Of a stretch of 64,000 nt of DNA, positions 24,673-32,954 are shown piece after piece; position 1 is the stretch's first letter; each line of letters begins with the position of its first letter. Under the pieces are notes generated by a model that ran no database searches, was not told the origin of the DNA, and saw nothing but the letters and a program-made list of their open reading frames with translations. This stretch comes from Nocardia camponoti (GTDB taxonomy: Bacteria; Actinomycetota; Actinomycetes; Mycobacteriales; Mycobacteriaceae). Made by a program: the position numbers and the translations under genes. The stretch is from assembly GCF_014646135.1 (NCBI RefSeq), contig NZ_BMMW01000001.1, positions 203,570-267,569 on the forward strand, read 5' to 3'.

Positions 24673-25749
24673 ATGAGCACTGCCACCCCGACCTCAGGCG
24701 GCGGTCAGAAGAAACGCGCCGTCGGCGTCCGCAGGGACCTGACCGCCGCCGATATCGCCGCAACCGGCTTGCGCGACCGTTGGTATCCGATCCTGCCGTC
24801 TCGCATGGTGAAGCCTGGGGAATCCAAGAAGGTCACCCGGTTGTCGGTCGACTGGGTACTGTTCCGGGATCCGCAGGGCACCGTCTACATGCTTGAGGAC
24901 CGCTGTCCGCATCGCAGCGCGCCGTTGTCGGTCGGTCAACATCTCGGCGACCGGCTCGCGTGCAGGTATCACGGCGTCCAGGTCGACGGCACCGGAACCG
25001 TCGTTGCCGTGCCTGGCATGCCGGGTTGCGCGCTTGAAGGTAAGAAAGCGACAGTGTCTTTGCAGGTCGTTGAGGCCGTCGACACCATCTTCGCGTTCGT
25101 CCCGTTGACCCCAGATTCGCGGCCGACACCGTTTGTTCTGCCGGACCGCTTCACCGACGAGGCTGTCTCCTGGTTCCCGAACTTCGCCGAATGGGCCGGG
25201 CCTTGGCGCTTCTATATGGACAACGTCCTCGATCCGATGCATGGTGCGTTCTTGCACCGCGATTCGCATTCGATGTCGGGCGGCGGCATCTCGGCGCGCT
25301 TCCGAATCCGCGAAACCGACCGTGGTTTCTTCTTCGAAAAGACCGATCAGGTCGGCGTGAACTTCGACTGGGTCGAGTATGTGCGCGGGTCCATGGACTA
25401 CGTCGACTTGGAAATTCCCTACGCCCCGAATGCCGGACCTGGCGGTGTATTCGGCATCGTCGGCATGGCCACGCCGATCGACGAGGGCAATTCCGCGGTT
25501 TTCCACTGGCGCACCCGCCGGGTCGACGGCTGGGAGCGTGAGGTGTGGCGCTTCCTTTACCGCACTCGGCTCGAAGCCCGACACTGGCAGGTTCTTGAAC
25601 AGGACCGCGAGGTGCTTGAGGCGCTCGCAGCCGACGCTGATCACCAGGAACACCTGTACCAGCACGATCTGGGTGTTTCGCGTATCCGCCGTATTTACCG
25701 AGCCGACGCGAGCAAGCAGGCGGCGATCCTGGCGGGCGAATCGGCATGA
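24673..25749 (+). CDS. Rieske non-heme iron oxygenase, alpha subunit
   Basis: 358 residues. The N-terminal Rieske domain binds a [2Fe-2S] cluster through C78, H80, C97 and H100 (CPHR and CRYHG), and the C-terminal domain has the mononuclear iron site DNVLDPMHGAFLH with H190 and H195 and the bridging Asp ahead of it. Single-component size fits the phthalate/vanillate-type group of ring-hydroxylating or demethylating oxygenases. No ferredoxin or reductase gene lies nearby, so electrons must come from a partner encoded elsewhere. With the FAD monooxygenase it would supply the hydroxyls needed by the extradiol dioxygenase. Confidence 0.92.
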   Translation: MSTATPTSGGGQKKRAVGVRRDLTAADIAATGLRDRWYPILPSRMVKPGESKKVTRLSVDWVLFRDPQGTVYMLEDRCPHRSAPLSVGQHLGDRLACRYHGVQVDGTGTVVAVPGMPGCALEGKKATVSLQVVEAVDTIFAFVPLTPDSRPTPFVLPDRFTDEAVSWFPNFAEWAGPWRFYMDNVLDPMHGAFLHRDSHSMSGGGISARFRIRETDRGFFFEKTDQVGVNFDWVEYVRGSMDYVDLEIPYAPNAGPGGVFGIVGMATPIDEGNSAVFHWRTRRVDGWEREVWRFLYRTRLEARHWQVLEQDREVLEALAADADHQEHLYQHDLGVSRIRRIYRADASKQAAILAGESA

Positions 25750-25834
25750 GCCGGAGTCGTTGGGTCACGAAGGCGTAGCTGATTCACCGCTGGTGGGTCG
25801 GATTCATAGGTTCGAAGGTTCGAGGGAAGAGATC

Positions 25835-26965
25835 ATGAGCAAGGCATCCAGCGTAGCCATCTGCGGTGCGGGTATCGGCGGGCTCACCGCAGCCCTCGCG
25901 CTCCGCAAGGTCGGTATCGACGCGCGCGTTTTCGAGCGGACCAGCCGATTCGCCCGGGTCGGCGCCGACATCAATCTGACCCCGAATGCGGTCCGCGCCC
26001 TCGACGGGCTCGGTGTGGGGGCAGCGCTGCGGGCTTCAGCGGCCCGTCCGCAGTTCCGGATTAGCCGAACCTGGGATACGGGCGAGGAGACTTCGCGACT
26101 CGAAATGGGATCGTCGGCGGAGGCTCGCTACGGTTCTCCGCAGCTCACCATGCACCGGGGCGACCTCATGTCTGCCCTTGAAGCGGCGCTGCCACGGGAA
26201 AACGTCTCGCTGGGTCGCCCGGTTGTCGACGTCAAGGACGGGGCAATCCACTTCGCTGATGGCGACATTCATTGCTCCGATGTGATTATCGGCGCGGACG
26301 GGATCCATTCGGCTGTCCGTACCGCGCTGTTTGGCCCAGAACGGCCCACCTTCACCGGTGTTGTGGCATTTCGGGCGGTGGTTCCGGCGGAGGCGGTCGC
26401 GTCCGTGCCGAATCTGGACTGCTTCACCAAATGGTGGGGACCGGACGCGGCGACGCAGATCGTGACGTTCCCGCTGCGCCAGGGCAAGGACATCTTTATC
26501 TTCGCCACCTGCGCGCAGGACGAATGGACCGAAGAGTCGTGGACAACGCCCGGCAGTGCCGACGAACTGCGCGGTCTGTACCGCGACTTTCACCCTGAGG
26601 CTCGCGCCCTGCTAGACGCCTGCGGCACCGTACTGAAATCCGCTCTGTACGTGCGTGATCCACTGCCCGCGTGGACCGAGGGCTCAGCCGCACTTCTTGG
26701 CGACGCGTGTCATCCGATGATGCCGTTCATGGCCCAGGGCGCAGGACAGGCGATAGAAGACGCGGTAGTGCTGGCCCGCTGCTTGGGCTCGAACGATTAT
26801 GCCAACCCCGCTGACGCCCTCGCCGCGTACGCGAACACACGGATGGACCGCACCGCACAGATCCAGCGTGGTTCTCGGTCCAACGAATGGCTGAAAACGG
26901 CGGGCAACGGTGACTGGGTGTACGAGTACGACGCCTGGACCGCGCCGTTGGGAAGTGTTGCGTAG
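25835..26965 (+). CDS. FAD-dependent aromatic monooxygenase
   Basis: 376 residues from ATG 25835, with a GAGGGAAGAG ribosome site. GAGIGG at 11-16 binds ADP of FAD, VIIGADGIHSAVR is the DG motif and LLGDACHPMMPFMAQGAGQAIEDA is the second FAD motif, placing it in the class A flavoprotein hydroxylases with salicylate and 6-hydroxynicotinate hydroxylases. These hydroxylate a phenolic or hydroxypyridine ring, sometimes with loss of a carboxylate. It is the last gene of the locus; after it the sequence turns into decayed DNA. Confidence 0.92.
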   Translation: MSKASSVAICGAGIGGLTAALALRKVGIDARVFERTSRFARVGADINLTPNAVRALDGLGVGAALRASAARPQFRISRTWDTGEETSRLEMGSSAEARYGSPQLTMHRGDLMSALEAALPRENVSLGRPVVDVKDGAIHFADGDIHCSDVIIGADGIHSAVRTALFGPERPTFTGVVAFRAVVPAEAVASVPNLDCFTKWWGPDAATQIVTFPLRQGKDIFIFATCAQDEWTEESWTTPGSADELRGLYRDFHPEARALLDACGTVLKSALYVRDPLPAWTEGSAALLGDACHPMMPFMAQGAGQAIEDAVVLARCLGSNDYANPADALAAYANTRMDRTAQIQRGSRSNEWLKTAGNGDWVYEYDAWTAPLGSVA

Positions 26966-27098
26966 CACTGATATTCGACGAGCACGACCTTGCGGCGGAA
27001 GCGGAAGATGCTGTCGTGCAATAGGTTTGCTGAGAGAGGCTACCGTTCGTGTGGCCTGCCGAGAACTTGCTCGGCCGAAGTGGAATCCGCGCCCACGC
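26966..27098. other. Start of a decayed accessory stretch
   Basis: No intact gene is supported from 26966 to 28306. The stretch holds three remnants listed separately and otherwise no recognisable content. Confidence 0.5.
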
Positions 27099-27245
27099 TC
27101 ACGGCGAACGGATGACGAGATCGCCCTCGGTCCAGCGGTATCCGCACGCCGGACCGCGAAGTTCCCAGACTCGCTTGCCGAGCGACCGTGACAGCGGCAT
27201 CCCGAGTTCGGTGCGCTCCTCTGCGAGGAGCCCGACGGCCTTAGC
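27099..27245 (-). pseudogene. Fragment of a RelE/HigB-like toxin
   Basis: A minus-strand frame reads AKAVGLLAEERTELGMPLSR then SLGKRVWELRGPACGYRW and TEGDLVIRSP, followed by TGA. The order leucine-rich helix, G-M-P-L turn and K-R-V-W-E-L-R strand is that of phage Gp49/HigB-type toxins. N-terminal strands, start and the C-terminal helix are missing. Confidence 0.4.
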
Positions 27246-27335
27246 GGGTCGCGAACTGGTTGGAATGGGTGGGATCAGCTACAGGATTGCCGCGTCATTG
27301 GTGGCGACTTGTCTCGCCCGTGGCTCATAGGGATC

Positions 27336-27869
27336 TCACGTCACCCAAGGCATCGGGTGCGGGAAGAACAGCGCGCCCGGCTGGCTAGGGCCCCACTTGC
27401 GTTCGGCCTCTTGGAGTGCCGGGGTCCGAATCGCGGGTTGGTAGACCTCGGCCAGGTGCAGCGCCCAGTTGTTCAAAATGCGAGGGATGAGCCTCGGGTC
27501 GTGCTCGGCGGCAAAGTTCACACAGGACTGCATGATCGAATCGACCGCGTTGGCTGCGGTATCGGGATCGCCACTGCTCAGTGAGTGCAGATGGGCTTCA
27601 ATTAGGCGGTAGACGAGCAAATCGCCCGGTGATGCTTGAGCGCGCTCAAGCATAAGAATGCCGATGTGAGTCTTGTCGGTCTCGCTGGTCCAGATACGGA
27701 ACGCGGCGGCTGTTGCGTTTGTCCAAAACCGCGGTGAGCAGTATGCCTAACACGGCTTTGGCCGCGATCATTCCGTCTACTCTGCCGCTGGCGAGCTGGC
27801 CTTCAAGGATGGCGCGGTCGGCTGGCCTGCAGCGAGCAGGGCGTCAGCGGTGGGACCCTCCGTATGCAT
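27336..27869 (-). pseudogene. Hypothetical gene broken by two frameshifts
   Basis: From an ATG at 27869 the first frame gives MHTEGPTADALLAAGQP. At about 27820 the sense moves to another frame, DRAILEGQLASGRVDGM and AAKAVLGILLTAVLDKR. At about 27715 it moves again to TAAAFRIWTSETDKTHIG and runs to the stop at 27336 through LLVYRLIEAHLHSL and RILNNWALHLAEVYQP. Joined, the product would be about 175 residues, mostly helical. The change of frame twice within a continuous protein-like text is strong evidence of decay. Function unknown. Confidence 0.6.
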
Positions 27870-27986
27870 GGGCCCCACGATAGCGGTGAACGGTGGCGGT
27901 AATAGCGCTTACCGTTCGAATATCACTGCCGTGCACCAGGTTTAGCCGCGGATCAGTTGGGCCCGCCAGCGACAATCGACGGCCTA

Positions 27987-28100
27987 CTACGCGGTGTAGC
28001 TACCGGCGCGCAGCAAGGTGGCTCCCATCGCGATGCCGCCGAATCCCGCACCGATCACGACGACGCTCGGCAACTGTGATGCGGCAGAACTGTGCGTCAT
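27987..28100 (-). pseudogene. N-terminal stub of a flavin monooxygenase (FMO/BVMO type)
   Basis: An ATG with a CGGGAAAGG ribosome site opens a frame of 37 codons containing SVVVIGAGFGGIAMGATLLR, the dinucleotide-binding start of Baeyer-Villiger/flavin-containing monooxygenases, then stops at TAG. No continuation is found in other frames, so the rest of the gene was deleted. A regulator-like repeat lies upstream (28158-28204). Confidence 0.65.
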
Positions 28101-28157
28101 GCGCGGGGGCCTTTCCGGGAATACGGCGAGCCGAGGGAACCAATGATAACGATGGAG

Positions 28158-28204
28158 GCTCGTTATGCAGGAAATATGCACGGCTGCACGGCATCTCGAC
28201 GGGA
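28158..28204. repeat. Degenerate copy of the 40.9-kb palindrome
   Basis: AAATATGCACGGCTGCAC and CATCTCGACGGGAA here match AAATATGCACGACGGCAC and CATCTCGTCGGGGAA at 40919-40953. The left half of the palindrome is degenerate (CGTTATGCAG). It lies 58 nt upstream of the monooxygenase stub, in promoter position for it. Confidence 0.6.
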
Positions 28205-28306
28205 AGTCAGCGGTCCCGGTGCCAGTGTGCTGTGCGGAGCGCGGCCGCGCGGGGCGTGGCAATACAGTACGGACGACGACGCGAATCCCGTTGGAGGACA
28301 ACGACG

Positions 28307-28660
28307 ATGCCTGGCGGTAACGAACCCGCAGTGCGCTACTTCGCACTGATCGATGACGAGAGGGGCTACCTCGATGGCGTGCGTGCACGTCGGATTACTG
28401 GCCTCGTGCGCCGCACCGACACCCGCACGGTACCCACCGACGAAGCGCTCGGCGCCGACTTCACATGGCGTCCTACCGACTATCTCCGACGCTACAACCC
28501 CCGAACGGATGGGCCGCACGAGGAGATTTCCGTTGAGTCGGCCGAGCAATTCATAGCGAGTTGGCGTGCCTCGTCGGCGGAGCGCGCGACGAACAGGTCA
28601 GCCGCAGGAAGCCTTCCCGACCCGGCTGCCCCGGGTTCCGTCGATCGATCGGCCGATTGA
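28307..28660 (+). CDS. Hypothetical protein
   Basis: 117 residues from an ATG with TTGGAGGACAACG upstream, an excellent ribosome site. The sequence begins MPGGNEPAVRYFALIDDERG, has basic patches (VRARRITGLVRRTDTRT) and an amphipathic block GPHEEISVESAEQFIASWRA, and ends in a low-complexity Ser/Ala/Pro tail. No membrane segment or known motif. It is convergent with the HigA-like gene, with 25 nt between stops. Confidence 0.6.
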   Translation: MPGGNEPAVRYFALIDDERGYLDGVRARRITGLVRRTDTRTVPTDEALGADFTWRPTDYLRRYNPRTDGPHEEISVESAEQFIASWRASSAERATNRSAAGSLPDPAAPGSVDRSAD

Positions 28661-28685
28661 ACAGCCGGTGCCGCAGCTCTTGAGC

Positions 28686-29027
28686 TCAGGCGGCGTCGGT
28701 GTGGTGGCTGGTGAACGTGACCTTGGTTTCCTCGGCGTCGAGGGCGATGTTGAGCGTAGCGTCGAGCGCCGTGGCGAGTTTCGCGAGCAGGGGCAGGGTG
28801 GGCACAGTGTCGGAGCCCTCGATACGTGAGATTTTGGCTTGGGTGAGCCCCGCTCGTTCGCCGAGTTCGACTTGGGTGAGGCCGAGTTCGGTGCGTCGGT
28901 CGTACACGGCTTGAGCAAGCGCCATGGAGAGTTGGATCTCGCGGCGGGCTTCGGTGACGTCGGCGGGTTCGGTGTAGCTCTCGGTAAGTTGGCGTTCTCG
29001 CAGGGTCTTCCATCGGTTGTGGCTCAT
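28686..29027 (-). CDS. HigA-like XRE antitoxin without an intact toxin
   Basis: 113 residues. A helical N-terminus (EARREIQLSMALAQAVYD) leads into an XRE helix-turn-helix, LGLTQVELGERAGLTQAKIS, followed by LPLLAKLATALDATLNIALD, as in HigA-type antitoxins encoded downstream of a HigB toxin. GGAGAAC lies ahead of the ATG. The expected toxin gene upstream is missing; the 90 bases ahead read as a few codons reminiscent of a HigB C-terminus (APAHQEFVRTIERGE). A 26-bp inverted repeat at 29092-29117 would be its operator. Confidence 0.8.
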   Translation of the reverse strand: MSHNRWKTLRERQLTESYTEPADVTEARREIQLSMALAQAVYDRRTELGLTQVELGERAGLTQAKISRIEGSDTVPTLPLLAKLATALDATLNIALDAEETKVTFTSHHTDAA

Positions 29028-29091
29028 CTGTCCAGTTCTCCTCTCTCGATCGTGCGGACGAACTCTTGGTGAGCGGGGGCTTGGCAGGTTT

Positions 29092-29117
29092 GTTGAGCCG
29101 CTGAACCTCGGCTCAAC
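29092..29117. promoter_or_regulatory. Inverted repeat upstream of the HigA-like gene, probable operator
   Basis: GTTGAGCC (29092-29099) and GGCTCAAC (29110-29117) are perfect inverted repeats with a 10-bp spacer, 65-90 bp ahead of the antitoxin start. HigA proteins repress their own promoters through such sites. Confidence 0.5.
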
Positions 29118-29196
29118 GTTGTTGCCCGACGGTGTGTAGCAACGATGGAGACCAGCTCGCTCGGGCGGTGTGGGGTCGGGTCGCGCCCCACGCTGC

Positions 29197-30930
29197 TCAG
29201 CGGAGGCAGCTCTCCGCATCCGGTCCGAATTGAGATCGCCACGCTGCCACGTTGTCGTCGGAAATCTTGCGGAACAGGACGCCCGGCACCGTGAACTTGG
29301 TTCCCGCTGGCAACCAGTCAAGTCGTTGAACGGCTTTCTCGTCGGGGAACTGATTGTCCATTGGTTCCGCGACAGGAGTTCCCCATATCGCGCGCAGCGC
29401 TAAAGCGGTTGTCGGAATAAAGGGCTCGGAAATCATTCCGAACAGGTAGATCAGGTTGGCCGCGGTGCGCAGAGTAAGGGCCGCTGCGTCCTCATCGGTC
29501 TTAACCTGAACCCAGGGGGCTTTGTCGTTGACATACTCGTTGCCCAGACTCCACATCGTGCGTAGCACGTGAGCTGCCTTGCGGAATTGTGTTGCCGTGA
29601 GGCAGCTTTCGTACTCGCGCAGCATTTCCTGCAGCTGGCCGCCTAATTCCCGTTCGGCCTCACCAGGCTCGTGTCCTGCGGGCAGCTGATCACCAAAACG
29701 CTTGTGCGAGAAGGTAAGGACGCGATTCACGAAGTTGCCCAATACGTCGGCCAAGTCCTTGTTCACCTGCGCGGCGAACAGCTCCCAGGTGAAGCTAACG
29801 TCGTCGGACTCGGGCGCATTCGCCAAGAGGAAGTAACGCCAGTAGTCGGCTGGCAGCAGGTCGAGCGCATCCCGCATGAAAATGCCGATGTGTTGTGATG
29901 TCGAGAATTTGCCACCGTAGTACGTCAACCAACTAAAGGATTTGACGTTGCCGACCATGGTCCACGGCTCGCGTGTTCCCAGAATTGTTGCCGGGAACAT
30001 GACGGTATGGAACGGAACGTTGTCCTTGCCCATGAACTCCGTGTGATACACCGAGTCGGCATCGTGCCACCACGACTTCCAGTCCCGCGCCGCCGGTTCG
30101 GCATCGCTCCATTCCTTGGTCGCCGCCAGGTACCCGATCGGTGCGTCGAACCAGACGTAGAAAACCTTGCCGTCTGCGGCGAGTTCGGGCCACGTGTCGT
30201 CAGGGACGGGTACGCCCCACTCCAGGTCCCGCGTAATCGCCCGGTCGCGCAGACCCTCCGCGATCCATTTCCTTGCGATGGAGGTGGCCAGGTGTGGCCA
30301 AGCGTCCCCGGCAAGGTTGATCCAACCCTCGACCTCGTCCTGCAGCTTCGACTGAAGCAAATACAGATGTTTGGTCTCGCGCACTTCGAGCGCCGTGGAC
30401 CCACTGACTGCGGAGCGCGGTTCGATCAGGTCAGTGGGATCCAGTAGCCGCGTGCAGTTTTCGCATTGGTCGCCACGCGCCCGGTCGTATCCGCAATGCG
30501 GACACGTGCCCACGATGTATCGATCGGGCAGGAATCTGTCGTCGGCAATGGAGAAGACCTGCCGGGTCGACCGTTCCTCGATAAACCCGTTGGCGTGCAA
30601 TGTCCGCGCGAATTGCTGGGTCAGTTCCGCATTCTGCGCTGAGGAGGTACGACCGAAGTGATCGAACGACAAACCAAACTCGTCATACATGGATTTCTGC
30701 ATATCGTGCGCCTCGGCGCAGAATTCGGCCGGAGATTGATCGGCCTCCTTGGCCGCCAACTCCGCAGGCGTGCCGTGTTCGTCCGTGGCACAAATGAAGA
30801 GCACATCCTCGCCGCGCGCGCGTAGATAGCGGGCGTAGGCGTCGGCGGGGAGCATCGAGCCGATCAGGTTCCCCAGGTGCTTGACGCCGTTAATGTAGGG
30901 CAGGGCACTCGTGATCAGGTGCCTAGTCAT
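29197..30930 (-). CDS. metG: Methionyl-tRNA synthetase, second-type copy with KFSTS motif
   Basis: 577 residues, complete. Class I signatures: [12 protein letters not shown] with HLGN at 18-21, DEHGTP near 50, a four-cysteine zinc knuckle C143, C146, C156, C159, [30 protein letters not shown] and KFSTS at 341-345 where KMSKS is expected. The chain resembles the Escherichia coli-type enzyme with zinc domain rather than the shorter actinobacterial housekeeping type, and it is the last gene in a unit with a YcaO and a HExxH hydroxylase. Codon use is less GC-rich than in core genes. It charges tRNA-Met or a peptide-linked role; self-resistance to a synthetase-targeting product is the simplest guess. 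Housekeeping metG should lie elsewhere. Confidence 0.9.
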   Translation of the reverse strand: MTRHLITSALPYINGVKHLGNLIGSMLPADAYARYLRARGEDVLFICATDEHGTPAELAAKEADQSPAEFCAEAHDMQKSMYDEFGLSFDHFGRTSSAQNAELTQQFARTLHANGFIEERSTRQVFSIADDRFLPDRYIVGTCPHCGYDRARGDQCENCTRLLDPTDLIEPRSAVSGSTALEVRETKHLYLLQSKLQDEVEGWINLAGDAWPHLATSIARKWIAEGLRDRAITRDLEWGVPVPDDTWPELAADGKVFYVWFDAPIGYLAATKEWSDAEPAARDWKSWWHDADSVYHTEFMGKDNVPFHTVMFPATILGTREPWTMVGNVKSFSWLTYYGGKFSTSQHIGIFMRDALDLLPADYWRYFLLANAPESDDVSFTWELFAAQVNKDLADVLGNFVNRVLTFSHKRFGDQLPAGHEPGEAERELGGQLQEMLREYESCLTATQFRKAAHVLRTMWSLGNEYVNDKAPWVQVKTDEDAAALTLRTAANLIYLFGMISEPFIPTTALALRAIWGTPVAEPMDNQFPDEKAVQRLDWLPAGTKFTVPGVLFRKISDDNVAAWRSQFGPDAESCLR

Positions 30931-31010
30931 CCTGGCAGTCCCCTCGTGGATGGTGGTGGAGTGGCCGCCATGCTACCTGCGGCGGATTGCGGTCGGTGCT
31001 GGGTCCGCAG

Positions 31011-31952
31011 CTAGCAGAACGGATCTCGGACGATATCGGTGTTCGCGGCGCGGTAATCCGAGACCAACGCGAAATCCCCAGTCGGGACCCAACTCCGAAC
31101 AAGGCATCCAACGCTGGTTTGGACAAGTTGTTCCCTAGCAAGCCTGCTCGGTACGGCGATCGCGCGCATGCCGCCTTCTCCCGTACTTCCAACCTTGGAT
31201 TGCAAGTGCCGGAAACGGTCTTTACTCAGCGCTCCGCGAAGTGACCTGTGACGCTCCCGCGACTGGGGCCGGACATAGGGAGACTGAGAGTCGTTCAGTT
31301 GCGAATCGTGCATGACCGCAGCCTCTTCCCACGCATGCTCGGCCGCTTCGTTCATAGTTTCGCGAATTGCAGAACCGACAACGAATATCTCGTTGCGTTT
31401 GTCATAAATTGACGACAGAACAAAGTGGCCCAATTCGACCTGCCGCACAGTTGTGTAGAGCGCCGTTTCCACGTTTGGGGCGCTCCAGCGTGGGGAAGAT
31501 TCCAATGGCTGAATGCGTAGGTCGTCGTACCATATACGCCCGAGGATATGACGCTCCATCAGTTCGAAGGTCGCATGTGCACGAGCTTGCGATGAATCGG
31601 GATGAAATGCGAGTCCAGTGGCGTCACGACCGATCAGGCTCTCGATCGCGGCAGCAGTGCTGGGAGCGACACTCTCGCGGAAGGATGCCTCAGCCCACGA
31701 CATTTTGAGCCAGGCGGTGAGTAGGCGTTCGAAGAGCTCTGACCGTGCTCTCTGCCAGGCCGCCTCGGGTTCCTCGCCGCACGAAAATCCGACTACCGGT
31801 CGACTCTGGCCGCTGTGGGTCACGCGAATCCCGGCTTTAACGCCCCACAGGTTTGGGTCGGCCTGGCAACGTCGCGCAAAGTACCGAACCGGAATCTCTG
31901 CAAGTTCCGGCAAACCCCGACTATCCGATTGCATCTTCGACCAGTCGTGCAC
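31011..31952 (-). CDS. YcaO-like ATP-dependent peptide-backbone modifying protein
   Basis: 313 residues from the GTG at 31952; an ATG at 31934 is the alternative. YcaO nucleotide-binding elements are present: ARSELFERLLTAW (E72-R76), LAFHPDSSQARAHATFELMERH with FELMER at 129-134, and SAIRETMNEAAEHAWEEAAVM near 194-214. YcaO enzymes activate backbone amides with ATP to form azolines, thioamides or amidines in RiPPs. This one is short (usual 380-450) and ends in RDPFC rather than a Pro-rich tail, so it may need a partner. It overlaps the HExxH gene by 32 nt and precedes the synthetase by 80 nt. The assignment is by motif, without search. Confidence 0.78.
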   Translation of the reverse strand: MHDWSKMQSDSRGLPELAEIPVRYFARRCQADPNLWGVKAGIRVTHSGQSRPVVGFSCGEEPEAAWQRARSELFERLLTAWLKMSWAEASFRESVAPSTAAAIESLIGRDATGLAFHPDSSQARAHATFELMERHILGRIWYDDLRIQPLESSPRWSAPNVETALYTTVRQVELGHFVLSSIYDKRNEIFVVGSAIRETMNEAAEHAWEEAAVMHDSQLNDSQSPYVRPQSRERHRSLRGALSKDRFRHLQSKVGSTGEGGMRAIAVPSRLAREQLVQTSVGCLVRSWVPTGDFALVSDYRAANTDIVRDPFC

Positions 31953-32931
31953 AGGAATCCATGACCGCTCGCCCTGCGACGGTGAGTTCGGCGTTCCCCA
32001 TGACAGTCGCGTGCCCCTTGCGGAACCGTTCTAGTTGGATATCTCTAAGTCGATCGCACCTTTCCGATGGAACTTGCTTGGCAACCCGCGCTAACACCCG
32101 CACGATTCGGCTGAGAACGAAAGTCGCGTGATATATGCCGTAGAGCGGACGCTTGTCCTTTCGGATCGGTGCATCGTGCACGCTGGTAAACCCGTTGCTG
32201 ATCAATCTGTCGACATTCATCATCGAGTGAAGCGCCAGGTGCGAAGTTTCGTGAGTGATGTGATCCAAAAAGTACAGCGGGCCTTGCTCGTACTCGGACT
32301 CGTCTGGTACGCGGAGCAATATCTGGCCGAATGCCTTGACGCTGGTTACGCCGCGTGCGTGAGTTCCCGTGAAAAGGCGCAACTCGGCACCGTACTGACC
32401 GAGCTCGCCGAACAGTTCCGGATCCACGTCTTGCATCACGGTTAAGCCCTCCTCGAACCATCGGCGCGCCCGCCGATATTCGGCGGAACGTGCTGGCAGG
32501 ACCTGTGCCAACTGCCCATCGCCGTCAGCGGGCAGTTCGCGAACGATGGTCTCGATCAAGGATCCGTCGAGTGCGTCGCCCACGATGTTTCCTGCAGTGA
32601 GGCGCGAAGGCGCTGAACCGCTTCCCTTTTCGATCGCACCGATGAGTCGACTAAGAGCCGACCCAACCGCAGGGGCATTTTGATTTTGCAGTCCGTTTCG
32701 CACATCGTGGTGAATCACGTAAAGCAACGGCGAGAGCTTGGCAGTCGGGTCGACCACCGGAAGTATGGCTTCGACGCGTTCTGCGGCTACGGGAAACACC
32801 TTGGCCGCAATCGTGGTGTATTTAGCTAAATCGGAGAGCAACTGTTCGTTCATTCGGGTGCGCAGAACCGCAGACCGCGATGCGTCCGGAACCGCCGAGA
32901 ACAAGTTTTCAATTTCAGGTTTCGTGAGCAT
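31921..32931 (-). CDS. aKG-HExxH-type peptide beta-hydroxylase-like protein
   Basis: 336 residues. The C-terminal half carries HITHETSHLALHSMMN with HETSH at 227-231, the HExxH motif of the RiPP-associated, alpha-ketoglutarate-dependent family that hydroxylates side chains of precursor peptides; FLDHITHETSHLALH is typical in hydrophobic spacing. The N-terminal ~190 residues are helical and are the usual family extension. It is the first enzyme gene after the 23-residue peptide ORF (24 nt gap) and overlaps the YcaO gene, so all three are coupled. The alternative, a zinc metallopeptidase, fits less well because no downstream third ligand of the known peptidase families is evident. Confidence 0.75.
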   Translation of the reverse strand: MLTKPEIENLFSAVPDASRSAVLRTRMNEQLLSDLAKYTTIAAKVFPVAAERVEAILPVVDPTAKLSPLLYVIHHDVRNGLQNQNAPAVGSALSRLIGAIEKGSGSAPSRLTAGNIVGDALDGSLIETIVRELPADGDGQLAQVLPARSAEYRRARRWFEEGLTVMQDVDPELFGELGQYGAELRLFTGTHARGVTSVKAFGQILLRVPDESEYEQGPLYFLDHITHETSHLALHSMMNVDRLISNGFTSVHDAPIRKDKRPLYGIYHATFVLSRIVRVLARVAKQVPSERCDRLRDIQLERFRKGHATVMGNAELTVAGRAVMDSCARLVEDAIG

Positions 32932-32954
32932 AGCCCCGGACGCCTCGCTTTCTT

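Noticed and set aside
27893..28306. N-terminal extension of the hypothetical gene at 28307
   Set aside because: The frame is open upstream but Arg/Ser-rich and overlaps the monooxygenase stub; GGAGG sits before the ATG at 28307.
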